NCBI GenBank assembly: GCA_010015805.1
Contig: ML978138.1
Span: 186,001-250,000, forward strand
Direction of reading: 5' to 3'
DNA: 64,000 nucleotides
From: Rhizodiscina lignyota
Taxonomy: Eukaryota; Ascomycota; Dothideomycetes; Aulographales; Rhizodiscinaceae
Shown: piece after piece, positions 1 through 10,870 of the stretch
Position numbering within the stretch: position 1 is the first letter of the stretch
Layout of the letters: each line of letters opens with the position of its first letter
The notes under the pieces: model-generated
What the model was told of the DNA's origin: nothing
Database searches by the model: none
Seen by the model: only the letters and a program-made list of their open reading frames with translations
Made by a program: the position numbers and the translations under genes

Positions 1-23
1 TCCTGCTAACTTACATATTCCAG

Positions 24-3000
24 GTGCATCATATGCGAGTGCCTGTTTCTCTGCTCAGGAATGCTACAATAGCGCTTTTCAAGCGTGGTTGAGTAGCTCC
101 CCTCCCGAAGTCACCAGCACTACTACCATCTCTTCCACTATCACGGTGTACACTGGAAAGACAGCCACCTGTCCCGGAGCCTTCGGCCCTACTACCACGC
201 GAATCGTGGGGACCTTGACAAGCCTTGGCACAACGGTCCTGGCAAGTGCATCGAAGATACTCAACGACGGACAACCTATTCAGCCATCATGTTCTATCAG
301 TGTTCAAGATTGTAAGCCATCTTGGACAGATGTGTGTGCACCACCGCCCGCCACTTGCGGTGCTTGTACCATAAAGCCACAAACCGTGCGCCTACTTTAT
401 TTCCCTCCGCCTGCCAATGTTACCGCTCCAGTTTGTCGCGACAATACAGACACCTCGACAGCTTGCCCATTGGGGCCTACAACCGCACCATTAAGCATCA
501 ACACTGGTTTGGGACTGAGCGAAGTGCCGTGCCAATATGCTACGAACTTTTCCACATCCACAATGGACAGCGGTAAGCCCGTCTCCAAGAACTGTGCTGT
601 CTCCTTTCTAACGACGTACAGGACCATCAGCAGTTGTGAACGGGAGCACATTCTTCCAGAACCGCGCATATATTGAAATCGACGCAATCTCTGCCGTCAA
701 TGAATGCGGACCAATAGGTGCTATTCACACTTCTGCCATAATAACCTTAATGTCCTCCGACGTACATTCCTTTCGGGGCAACAATGAGGCTGCCACCGAC
801 ATAGGATACAGCTTCGACTTCCGCGATTTAACCAACGTCCCGCCAGAAGTGTATCGCATTGGCTTCTTCATCCCACCGAACGAATACGACACTGCCATCG
901 TAAATGGCGTTTCATATGGCCTGGGAAACAACTCCCTCCGAAGCTTCGACAGCGAGACAATCTACGACCCAGCATATGCACCGACCCTGCTTATGCCACT
1001 CCAAGTACGGAGTCTGGATGCTGCCTGGGCGAGCTGTTCATTGGATCTTGCAGGCTTCTATGATCCGCCTCTACCATTGACAACTGCGGCGGTGCTCGAT
1101 ACACCGACTCCGAAACCACCAAATCCAGGATCCACTCCACAACCTGTGAGTGCCCCACCGACTGCCTTGCCTGCCAGTACATCGAGTCAGCCAAAACCAA
1201 CACAAGGAGGAGGTGGGTCTGGGAGCAATACAGGCGGCTCAGGTGGGAGTGGCTCAAGCGGAAGTGGCTCAAGCGGAAGTGGCTCGAGTGGAAGCGGAAG
1301 TGGCTCGAGTGGAAGTGGAAGCGGTTCAAGTGGGAGTGGCTCGAGTGGAAGTAGCTCAAGTGGAAGTGGCTCTAGTGGGAGTGGCTCAAGTGGAAGTGGA
1401 AGTGGCTCGAGCGGGGGTGGCTCAAGTGGAAGTGGAAGTGGCTCGAGTGGAAGTGGAAGTGGCTCGAGCGGGAGTGGCTCAAGTGGAAGTAGCTCAAGTG
1501 GGAGTGGAACAAGTGGAAGTGGCTCGAGTGGGGCTGGGACAAGCGGTGGTTCTGGAAGCAACTCAGGCAGCTCTAGCGGAGGTGATTCTGGCGCTAACTC
1601 AGGAGGAGCCGGCAGCAGCTCTGGTGGATCTAGCAACAATTCAGGAGGCTCCGGCTCGAGCGGCTCCCCTGGCGCTGGAAGTTCCGGCAGCGGTGGAAAT
1701 CCAGGAGCGTCTAGCAGCTCTGGCAGTTCTAGTGGCTCATCAGGCGATAATGGAAATCCCGCAAGCTCCGGCACATCTGGATCTTCGAATTCTGGAGGGA
1801 ACTCGGGCAGCTCAGGTAATGCAGGCGGGGGTGGTGCAGGTACGGGATCTGGCTCAGACTCTGGATCTGGGTCAAGTAGTGGTTCGGAAAATTCAGATGG
1901 CAGTGGAGGTGGAGCAGCAGGCAGTGGCAATGACCAAAGCCCAGAACCTGTGCCCTCGTCTATTGGTGGCCAACCTGTTTCTGCCGATCCATCGAATCCT
2001 TTCGGTGTAGTGATCGGTTCTAATACTTTAACACCTGGACAATCCACCGTGATCGGCAGTACGCCTGTTGCAGTCGGAACTGGTGTGATTGTCGTTGGTG
2101 GCAGTGGGGCGGGAGGGGGAAATGGTGATGGAAATCCCCCAGTAAGCGGCGGTGGCCAAGGTGGAAGTGGTTCCGCTGGCACTGCAGCTGGCGGTGGAAA
2201 TGCTGACTCTGGAAACTCTGGTGATGTTGGAGGCTCTGGCAATCAAGCAGTTCAAGGCACTCGACCAGCAACAATCGCGATTCCTCCAGCAGGCGGCAGT
2301 GGAAACAATGTTGGCGTTGGAGTCCCAGTTGGTAACGGGCAGACGCTCACGGCTAGCCAAGTCGCCGGTGGTGTAGCCATTGGCAGCACAACCTTGGCAG
2401 ACGGACAGGTCGCTAGTTTCGGAGGCTCGCGAGTGTCGGTATCCGGAGACAACATCGTAGTCACGCCCGAGCAACCAACAGCAGGAGCTGTGGGAAATAA
2501 TGGCAATGGCGGAGTTGCGACGACTTTCGCTCTCTTTAATGCACCCGCTCTTGCATCTGCAATTGGTGGCGGAGCAGCTGCTGGCGCGACCTCGGCAGTT
2601 TCTGAAGCACCAGTCACGTTGAATGGAAAAACTCTCACAGCAATTGAGTCGGGCAATGCGGTCGTGCTAGGCTCGCTCACACTAACTGTAGGCGGTTCTG
2701 CACAGACTCTGGGAAATGGGCAGGTTGTGAGCGCTGCATCAGGAGCCGTCGTTATCGATGGGAGTACAATTCCGCTTTCAGCAGCTCCATTGGCTGCTGA
2801 AGCCACGTTCGCACTCGGATCCCAGGCCATCACAGCAACGGAGGCGGGTAGTACTATCGTTTTTGGGTCAGCGACATTAACCATCGGCGGTGCTGCGACT
2901 ACGATTGATGGGCATGTTGTCAGCGCTGGCCGATCCGGTTTAGTCGTTGATCGTACAAGTACAGTACCATTTTCTGCTGCACCGACAGAAGAAGCGACAT

Positions 3001-3329
3001 TTGACCTGGGATCTCAGGCCGTAACAGCAGTTGAAGCGGGAAACAAAGTTGTGATTGATAGCACAACTTTGACGGTTGGTGGAGCGGCGAGGACGATTGA
3101 TCGACACAGAATCAGCGCTGGAAATGGCGATGTGGTTGTTGATGGGACGAGGACGATTCAACTGTCTGCCGTAAGAAGCGCTTCGACATCAAGCACGCGT
3201 CCGTCTAGTGCATCCGCAAATGCATCGGGTCCAGCGACAGCCACATCCTCTTCGGCAGGGCACGTATGGCCAGATTGGTGGATGGGGGTAGCTACTGCTA
3301 CGATGTTAGTGTGGATGTTGATGACATGA
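24..3329 (+). CDS. Ser/Gly-rich GPI-anchored-type cell-surface protein (5' end outside window)
   Basis: Exons 24..572 and 622..3329. The window opens inside an intron (branch site GCTAAC, acceptor CAG at 21-23), and a second intron of 49 nt (GTAAGC..ACAG) at 573-621 joins the two open frames in phase. At least 1,084 residues are visible. The order is a Cys-containing, Thr/Ser-rich N-terminal part (Cys-rich around nt 290-370), a more globular stretch to about nt 1080, a Pro/Ser linker, a very long Gly/Ser tract (nt 1200-1930), Gly-rich spacers, and Val/Thr-rich modules repeated towards the C-terminus. The end (WPDWWMGVATATMLVWMLMT) is a short hydrophobic tail after a Ser/Thr/Ala-rich stretch, as in GPI-anchor signals. 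These features are typical of fungal wall or surface proteins. I infer wall attachment or adhesion. The signal peptide must lie upstream of the window. No enzyme motif is seen. Confidence 0.8.
1225..1560 (+). repeat. In-frame Gly/Ser minisatellite
   Basis: Tandem copies of short units built from GGAAGTGGCTCAAGT-like 15-mers and 9-mers code for (GSGSS)n inside the surface protein gene. Copies differ by single third-position changes (AGC/AGT, TCA/TCG), so the array is not freshly expanded. Such arrays change length by slippage or unequal crossing-over. The reverse strand of this array is also open but codes only for low-complexity Pro/Leu/Glu peptide. Confidence 0.85.
2613..3170 (+). repeat. 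Three tandem 63-residue surface-protein modules
   Basis: Three consecutive modules start at about 2613, 2802 and 2994. Each has the plan x-F-x-LGSQ-(A/V)-TA-x-EAG, then a Val/Ile-rich strand, TLT(V/I)GG-A-x-T, then a VVVDG-type strand and a closing LSA or FSA. Two more diverged copies lie upstream (near 2010-2100 and 2330-2460). This module type is common in Ser/Gly-rich surface proteins of filamentous ascomycetes and is predicted to be beta-rich; no function is established for it that I know of. Confidence 0.75.
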
Positions 3330-3884
3330 CGTGACTGTTCTTTGTAATGACTTGGGAATGGAGTGAAAGCTCTGCTCTACATAGACGGATGCTGTAATCT
3401 CAGAAAATATGTCGAAATACCTCTTCCACTGGTCTCTGCCTCGGAAAGAACCAAACCGTGAATCCGAGACAGACTTAGCGAGAGCCGAGTCTCTTTAATA
3501 CTGACCGCTTGTGCACTGCAAAGCATGAAGTGGTTGATGACGACTGATCCTAGGGAATCGCAGTCAAGGCAACTAAGCGGTATCGCAGTGACGGATTAGG
3601 CTTCCACCATAAGTGTATCGACAGACAGCAACACTGCTATCCCCAAATAGTTGAGTGTCTGAAAGAAAATGTTTGGCTCGTGGCAAGAGTCACTCGCAAT
3701 ATTTAACCGCACTTCAGAGCTGACAATAGGGAGTAATCTGAGTAGAATTCACGTAACGTGTGTGAAAGATCAATAATGCCAAACGCATAATCTGAATTCG
3801 GGTACGGGTACCTGAAACTGCGCTACCACATGCAATGGACTTTAGGAAAGGCGCAGGTATCTAGAAACGAGCACAATTCGGATA
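3330..3884. other. Intergenic, tail-to-tail
   Basis: 555 bp between the ends of two convergent genes. It should hold both 3' untranslated regions. I see no open frame, RNA gene or repeat here. Confidence 0.6.
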
Positions 3885-4434
3885 TCACTTATACTGCGGC
3901 CCTCCCTGGGGGCCTCCTGGCGGATGGCCACCTCCTCCATACGGGCCCATCGCGACGTTGCCTTGGCCGTTCGTGACGTCCGGACGATACCTGTGGCAAA
4001 AAGTCAGCGCAACCGGACGGACATAGATGAAATGTGTGAAGCGTACTTCATATCTTGGTAGAAGTTACAGATGTGGCAGCCGACTTCATGCCAGGGTTTG
4101 AGCGAGAATGGTATTAACGGCTACCGGAGTTCATAATGTTAGTCTTGGCCTTGGAACATGTAGATGGGTGTACATACAACGAAGCAGAATGTGAACCATT
4201 CCCCTGAGCAGGGTAAATAAAGCTCCATTATCACTGGATATCATTTAGACTTACATCGCTTATACGGTCGCGCTGAGATGTTTCCGCAGTTTTGACCTAG
4301 CAAATAGATCAGTGATTGCCTTTTCCTGAAGTAGTGGCTACACAAGGGGACGAACATTGCACGACGACATTCTCGTAGCCCTTCAATGGCGAGGTGAAAG
4401 TGTGCGTTCCGCACGTGAAGATGAAGAAGACCAT
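3885..4434 (-). CDS. Small zinc-ribbon protein (108 aa, five exons)
   Basis: Minus-strand exons 4356-4434, 4255-4296, 4178-4203, 4047-4120 and 3885-3990, joined by four introns of 51-59 nt with GTTCGT, GTAAGT, GTATGT and GTACGC donors. Together they give one 327-nt frame. A CxxC pair near residue 27 (QCQNCGN) and a second (GCHICNF) near residue 65 frame a hydrophobic WFTFCFVPLIPF core. This is the plan of the fungal zinc_ribbon_15-like family (CxNC, FxxFF-IP-IP, CxxC). The C-terminal 30 residues are Gly/Pro-rich and end in PQYK. The family is small and poorly characterised; a membrane-associated or structural zinc role is only inference. The third exon is just 26 nt, so the gene is easily missed. 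Start: first ATG of the only open 5' exon. Confidence 0.78.
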
Positions 4435-5477
4435 CTCGAGTCGCCTCCGGTTTCGCAGTGATGGAGTGTTTCAGGATTCAAAGGGTTTTGGGATCCCGCT
4501 GTGGCGTCTCGTGACCGGCTGCGGCGAGATGGGAGTCGATCGTAGGTACGTAAGAATGCAGAGCTGGCTTAGGATGGAGAGAGTGGAGTAACATGCGCAG
4601 CTATATGTTGCAGGGGAAAGGAAGACGCGGAAGGAGGTGGAGTGAGTATGTAATGTGGCTGAGTTGATGATGAAGATGAGGTGTTGCGGGTGCGATGCGA
4701 CGATTGGCGACCGCGGGGGCTGGGACGCGACTGCACTCCCCGCTAGCGCGTTCTGGGCGCCCTGTATACTGTCGAGATTAGCTCATGCTCATGTGCGCTC
4801 AATGCGCGAGCTTTGGCCATCAATATATGTCCAACCAAAGATCAGGCCCCAGAGAGGGAAAAGCCCTCTTTGAAAATAATTGGGGGACACCGCATTATAC
4901 ACATTGCAGATATTTGCATAAGAGCCTCTCCCTTTCAAACGACGCTCTGCGACGGCGCCTTAGCATGAGATGCTTTTACGTTCTGTCTCGACATTATAAC
5001 GGCTACCCTCCGCCTTATCCTGGGCAATGCGCTGCCGAGAGACATATTGCGCTTGGCCTAAATTGGCACATTGATTGACAGTATGTTTCATAGATCTTTC
5101 TGCCATGCTCATCGAGGAAAGTTAAATGCGAAGTGTTTTGTTCAAATTGATTAGGTATCTCGAAGTGTATGCGACGTGTGGCAGATAGCGGTGGAAGGCC
5201 ACGCCGAGCCTACGCCATTGTCTGGCATGGAAGCCACTCACCGACTGCAGACGCTGAGCAGAGCATTGATATTGGCGGACACCCAAGGATGTCTGAGAAG
5301 CATGATGGGATCTACATTATGGACAATTGACTGGACTTTTGAAAGTGGTATCCTACAAGAAAGAAAGACTTCGAGAGCCCAAAGAGATCCTAACTGCGTG
5401 ACCGGTAAAGTCGTGGTCATCCTCAATGCCGCGTCCGTTCCAATCGTAAAGTTGCCAAGAGACCTTCGTCTGCCATT
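4435..5477. other. Intergenic, no recognised gene
   Basis: About 1 kb between two minus-strand genes. It must hold the promoter of the zinc-ribbon gene and the 3' UTR of the dynein light chain gene. Short open frames occur on the plus strand but have no splice partners, no domain and no good start context. No repeat or RNA gene seen. Confidence 0.5.
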
Positions 5478-6114
5478 TCATTGCGTCTTGAAGAGAAGGA
5501 TGGCACAGTGTCCGAGGTAGAAGTAGATGAAGTGCTTCGTTTCTGCTCTATTGTCAGCTGATAGACAACAGAGTGTCTCTGGAGTAATGATCATACCGTG
5601 AGTGACGAAGCTGCCGAAGTTCCGGCCGACAATGCAATGCCATGTTGCTCCTTTCCGGCTGTCAAACTGAACGGTAACTTTTAGTATCGGTCAGAATGAC
5701 AAGTTGGAGCAGCTGTTCCCCTTACTTCTTTCTTGATGTACTGGGCGATATCCTGACACTAATGTTAGTAAGGGCAACGTCGAAGAGCTCTCGCTGATGC
5801 GATCGTACCTTCTCGATATTGAACTTCGACATGGCATCTTGAGCTAAGAGGCGTTAGACACGTCTGGTGTAACAGACAGCGACGCGTTGTCCGGTGGCGG
5901 CGACGTACCAACTTCGATAGCTTCTTGTTGCATATCTTCGCTCTACATCACATGGTGAGCACGTGTCCCTCTGCGAAAGACGCGATAGACTTACCATATC
6001 GGCGGACTTGATTTGCGCTTCACATTCCACCATTGTTAGCTCAAACACTCCCTTTCAAACGCGTCTTGGGAGCTCACCCTCAAGCCTCTCCGGCGCGTTC
6101 CCGTCCGCAGCCAT
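5478..6114 (-). CDS. Dynein light chain LC8 type (96 aa, seven exons)
   Basis: Minus-strand exons 6078-6114, 5995-6017, 5909-5942, 5843-5809, 5726-5752, 5597-5666 and 5478-5542 join into one 291-nt frame. All six introns have GT..AG ends. The protein has the LC8 hallmarks in order: KSADM near 16-20, [27 protein letters not shown], then [17 protein letters not shown] and [17 protein letters not shown]. Its length matches the usual 85-95 residues of the family. LC8 (Dyn2/NudG in fungi) is a homodimeric hub that clamps the dynein intermediate chain and other partners, and is needed for nuclear migration in hyphae. It lies head-to-head with MRD1 (293 bp apart). Over half of the gene is intron, and one exon is only 23 nt. 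Confidence 0.95.
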
Positions 6115-6407
6115 GTTGAATGTCACACCAGATGCGGTCGAAAAGTAAAGTCGCGATGTATGCAAAGGAGCGTGTCGAATACCAATAGGAGAATTTACGG
6201 GGCTGTTTATATGTAGCACGCGCTCAAAGTGCGAAAACTCCTGGACTCCGGCTCTCCTGGTGGCTTGCATAAGGTGCGTGAACGTTTTGTCGTCGGATTT
6301 CGGCCGCCGCCCCACACCGCCCCCTGCTCGCTTGGCGACCCTTGTGGAAATCTCCGCAAACTATTTTTTTAATAGCCTGACTTTCATGCGTTCTCTATCA
6401 AGCTGCA
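6115..6407. promoter_or_regulatory. Bidirectional promoter region of LC8 and MRD1
   Basis: 293 bp separate the start codons of the divergent dynein light chain and MRD1 genes, so both promoters must be packed here. A C-rich stretch (about 6303-6335) and a poly-T run (about 6363-6373) sit on the MRD1 side; there is no clear TATA box for either gene. Confidence 0.45.
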
Positions 6408-9250
6408 ATGGCTTCATCACGCATTTTTGTTCGCGGGCTCCCGCCGAGCCTATCCGAAGATGATTTCAGGAAACACTTCTCTCACCAATATGGCATTACG
6501 GATGCGAAATTCTTCCCCCAGCGACGCATTGGCTATGTGGGGTACAAGAGCCCTGAGGATGCGGCGAAGGCCGTCAAATATTTCAACAAGACGTTTATCA
6601 GGATGTCCAGGATAGCAGTGGAGCTAGCTCGGCCTGTGCGTTACCTTTCTCAACCTTTGGTTCCGTGATAGTACTTCCGCTGATCCATTAATGCTAGGTT
6701 GCAGAGACTGCATACCAGCATCCTCGACATGGACAACAAACCGAGCAGAAGGCGAATGGCAGATCAAAAATGGAGGCAGCAGTATCTAAAGAGTCTTCGA
6801 ACCCATTGAAGCGCAAACGATCCGAGCCTGAGAGCGAACGGAAGGCGAAGTCAGACCCGAAGGACGAGAAACTGGCGGAATACTTGAAGGTTATGACGAG
6901 TGGTGGAGACTCTAGACCGTGGGACGACATTGATTCTGCGGACGTTCCTGCCAATGGAGATCATACAGAAGAGACGACTCATCAGCCGGTGCAGGCACCT
7001 GAAGGAGAGAGCGATGATGAATACCAGGCGATTGCTCAACCAGCAAAGCGGAAACAGCAAGAGACAAAGCATGTGGTGGAAGCGGACAATACAGATACTG
7101 ATGAGAAGGGTGAGGACGGATCGGGTGGCGAAGATGTCGATATGCAACCGGAAGAGACGGCGGCAGATAAAGAAATGCCAAATGCCGGAGAGGATGATGA
7201 ACCACCCACCGCCGTCTCAGATGCAGATTGGCTACGATCACGCACGAGCAGACTACTAGGATTGGTTGAAGACGACGAGGAAAAATCGCACGAGAATGCG
7301 ATCTCTGAAGACGAGAATGAAGGGAAAGGCTCTCAGAAATTAGCAACATCGGTAAAGACGGGGTTGGATGATGCACCACAAGATACCAAGCCTCAGGCTC
7401 ACCACACGCAAAACGAGCCTACTGCTGCAGGAGAAGAAGAAGAGAAAGAAACCCTTAATGCGGACGAGACGGCGATTCGACAGAGTAACAGGCTGTTCGT
7501 ACGGAATTTACCGTACAGCATAACAGAAGACGATTTGCGCAAGCATTTCACGCCGTATGGAGAGCTTGAAGAAGTACGTCTATACATTTCTTTCATTTCA
7601 TATTTCCATGATGAATACCAGATAGGGACAACTTATGCAAAAGCAATGATGCGAACTTCTGGAAGAGTATTTTAGTAGATGCTTCTCTTTCTGAATCTTA
7701 TTCTAATCTTTATTCGCTTAAAATGCCAAAGAAAAGCACCCGCTGACAGCCTGAAGGTACATATTCCGATGGATACGATGAAAGGTGTGCCCAAAGGATT
7801 CGCCTACATTCAGTTTGCTACGGGAGACGATGCTGTTCAGGCATACAGGAATTGCGACGGCACAATCTTCCAAGGTCGGCTTCTTCATGTTCTACCAGCT
7901 GCCGCAAAACGAGAGACCAAACTCGATGACTATGCGATCTCCCAACTCCCGCAGAAGAAGCAAAAGCAAATAAGACAAAAGGCAGAAGCAGCCAAGTCTA
8001 CATTCAGTTGGAATTCGCTCTACATGAACGCAGATGCGGTGATGTCTTCAGTGTCGGATCGGCTTGGTGTGGATAAGGCTGTCCTGCTCGATCCTACTTC
8101 CTCGGATGCTGCCGTCAAGCAGGCACTTGCCGAGACACATGTCATTCAAGACACGAAGACGTATTTCGCCCAGAATGGTGTTGATCTGGATGCGTTCAAG
8201 CGACATTCGAGAGGCGACACAGCAATTCTGGTCAAGAACTTCCCGTACGGGACAAAGCCCGATGAACTTCGAAAGATGTTCGAGGAGCATGGTAAAGTGA
8301 TCAGATTTCTCATGCCACCTAGTGGCACAATCGCCATTGTGGAATTCGGTGTCGCACCAGAAGCTAGGGCAGCATTTGCTTCTCTGGCGTACCGAAAGAT
8401 CAAAGACTCTGTCTTGTTTTTAGAAAAGGCACCAAGGGACCTCTTCTTCAAATCCGCGGCGACACCCGCGGATTCCAAGAAGCAAGCCGAGGCCCCTGTG
8501 TCGGCGGCGGATCTCATTCAAAGCAGGGGAGATGCAGAATTAATAGATACAACAACGTTGTTCGTGCGCAACCTCAACTTCTCAACGACTTCAGAGCGCT
8601 TAGCAGAAATCTTCAAGCCCTTGGAAGGTTTCATGTCCGCGCGCGTCAAGACGAAAACGAATCCCAAGAAGCCCGAGGAAACCCTCAGCATGGGCTTCGG
8701 CTTCCTCGAATTCCGCAGCAAAGCCAACGCGCAAGCCGCGCTCGCCGCCATGGACGGGCACAACCTTGACGGGCACCAACTGGTCATCAAGGCGTCGCAG
8801 AAGAGCCTCGACGCTGCTGAAGAGCGCCGTCGCACCGACCGCGCTAAGAAACTCGCTGCACAAAAATCGAAGATCATCATCAAGAACCTCCCCTTCGAGG
8901 CATCGAAGAAGGATGTACGCGAGTTACTCCGCCAGTACGGTCAGCTACGCAGCGTGCGTGTGCCAAAGAAGTTTGACAATAGCGCACGGGGGTATGCGTT
9001 TGCGGAGTTTGTGAGTCCCAGCGAGGCGGCGAATGCGATGGCTGCGCTGGGCAGCACGCATTTGCTTGGTCGGAAGTTGGTGATGGAGTTCGCGGCGGAG
9101 GAGGCGAAGGATGCGGAGGAGGAGATTGAGCGCATGGCGCAGAAGGTGGGCGAGCAGACGGACAAGGTTGCGCTGCAGAAGCTGGTTGGTAAGGGGAGGA
9201 GGAAGTTCAATGTTGGTGACGAAGCAGGTGGTGGTGATGCAGATGCTTGA
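6408..9250 (+). CDS. MRD1: Multiple RNA-binding domain protein Mrd1 (865 aa)
   Basis: Exons 6408..6635, 6698..7573 and 7757..9250. Five RRMs are seen: residues about 4-76 (RIFVRGLPPSLSEDDFRKHF), 341-425 (RLFVRNLPYS, split by intron 2), 522-595 (AILVKNFPYG), 634-716 (LFVRNLNFS) and 739-815 (IIIKNLPFEASKKDVRELL). A long acidic, Lys-rich linker (about 80-340) follows RRM1, as in the family. Mrd1 binds pre-rRNA in the nucleolus and helps fold the small-subunit processome for 18S rRNA release. Intron 1 is 62 nt. Intron 2 is 183 nt, much longer than the others here; its acceptor (CTGAAG before GTACATATT) was chosen because it restores EEVHIPMD in RRM2. The Lys/Ala/Glu-rich tail ends in GGGDADA. Confidence 0.95.
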
Positions 9251-9661
9251 GGCTCGATTGCTGTCGTACAGATATGCGAAGATCTGCATATGGGTGAAGA
9301 AGTGGAGTTGCGGGCCGGTCCTTTTTGACAGCGCATATGTGCAGATGACGAATGGGAGATTTGGGGAAGCGCATCTTCATACGCATTCTGCATGGAAGAC
9401 GTAGGATACAGGTCGCATTTTTGTTCGTAGTCGATGCGAACATGGCGAGTTCGATACGCCCCGCAAGAGTACCTGCAGCCGCGCGATCGCGTTTACGAGG
9501 CAGATCAAGCCACAATATGGACTTGCCTAATGCATCAAAGTTCCATTGCAGAATCTAAATATCCACTAGATCGCCGTGAACATCCATTCGTACATGTTCT
9601 GTCACATTTCTGCGCCCTCGGCACGTCAAACTGCAATTCCAGTTCCAAATCCAACGCAATA
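9251..9661. other. Intergenic, MRD1 to acetyltransferase
   Basis: 411 bp between genes in the same direction. An open frame runs into the acetyltransferase from 9434 but its only ATG in a sensible place is at 9662. No repeat or RNA gene seen. Confidence 0.5.
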
Positions 9662-10473
9662 ATGCCCATCCGTCAGGCTCGCTGGACCGATCTCGAAGCC
9701 ATCAACGCGCTCTGCACGGAGTCGTTCTGGGACGAAGATGTCACAGGTCGCATCATGCACCCACAGCGACACAAGTATCCCGGCGACGTGATCAGGTACT
9801 GGCGCAAGAAGAATCGGCAGGACTACTGGGACTGGGCGCACTGCTATGTTGTCGCGACGGACGATGAGGGGAAGATTGTGGGCTTTGCGGATTGGTCGAG
9901 GGAGAGTAGGGGGTTGGCATGGTGGGATCCACGTATGCGCACAATTTTCGTAGCGGACCTCAAGAGTACCAATTTGCTCGTATCGGAAAAAACACAATAT
10001 GCACATTTTTGGGGCATTCTGATATGGAATCCTAACGTATTTTACAATGGCCAGGACGCATCTTCCGCCCCCTCGCTAACCTCTTCACCACCATTTCGCT
10101 TTTCTTCTTCCCCAATCGCGCTATCGATCCGCCAGCCCTGCACTACTACGAGCGTGCCCTCATGCTCAACCAGCACCTCTGGGCCGGCCGCCGCGCGAAC
10201 CCATGGTTCCTCGACCTGCTGGCCGTCGCGCCGTCGGCGCAGCGCAGGGGCTATGGACGGCAGTTAGTGCAGTGGGGACTGCACCATGCGAGAAAGGAAA
10301 AGGCGCCCGCGAGCGTGGTGAGTAGTTTCGGGAACGATGAGTTTTATCTCAAGGCTGGGTTTGACAGGGTGGTGGGGAACGTGAGTGAGGGGGAGGGGAA
10401 TCCGTTGAGCGGTTGCAAAGGGGGCAGTGTCTTGTTCATGGATGCGCCGGAGTCTGTGGAGGAGTCGGTGTGA
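9662..10473 (+). CDS. GNAT-family N-acetyltransferase (229 aa)
   Basis: Exons 9662..9932 and 10055..10473 with a 122-nt intron (GTATGC..CCAG). The join gives WWDPRRIFRPLANLF, which matches the usual sequence of this fungal group. The start MPIRQARWTDLEAI is the typical GNAT first strand and helix (motif C); the acetyl-CoA-binding loop is RRGYGRQLVQWGL near residues 165-180 (the Q/R-x-x-G-x-G/A motif), preceded by LDLLAVAP. The late FYLKAGF is the common beta6-helix motif. GNAT enzymes move an acetyl group from acetyl-CoA to an amine; the substrate cannot be told. A central hydrophobic stretch (LANLFTTISLFFF) is usual in this fungal subgroup. Confidence 0.85.
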
Positions 10474-10870
10474 CGAGCTGCAATCGAGGTGCTCGGGCAT
10501 GCGGAGGCCCGTTGATGAGGCTGGAGGCCGTGATCTTGTTGATGCCTTATCCGAGGGCAGATGCGGGCGAAGCTGTCTTGTACATAGCCAGGACATCTGT
10601 TGCTCATATTCCCGAACTCTTTCCGGCTTCGCTCGTCGACGAAGAACGGACGGAATGACGACATCTTGTGCCATCTCGAATCTCTCTCCTCGATTTTCCG
10701 GGTGTTGAGAACGGCCTCCCGGACCGTGGAGATGTGCGGCCAGCATCCCCTGCGCCTGTGCTCCAGCACAGACGCGATTCGCACGCGTTGAGCTCAGCTC
10801 GCCAAAAAAAAATCCGATAGCTGTTTGCTATCTTGTCCCGTTGCTTTCTTTTCTCACCTCCTCCCCTTCA
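10474..10870. other. Intergenic with carbonic anhydrase promoter
   Basis: 397 bp. An A9 run at about 10804 and a pyrimidine-rich stretch (10838-10868) lie directly before the carbonic anhydrase start, as in many fungal 5' leaders. Nothing else seen. Confidence 0.5.

Noticed and set aside
1150-2242. Two long frames (286 codons plus, 351 codons minus) opposite or over the Gly/Ser tract
   Set aside because: They are translations of the minisatellite in other frames (Val/Ala/Glu and Pro/Leu/Glu low-complexity). The Gly/Ser frame alone continues into structured protein on both sides and splices correctly.
5176-5520. 114-codon plus-strand frame
   Set aside because: It overlaps the last exon of the dynein light chain gene on the other strand, and has no domain.
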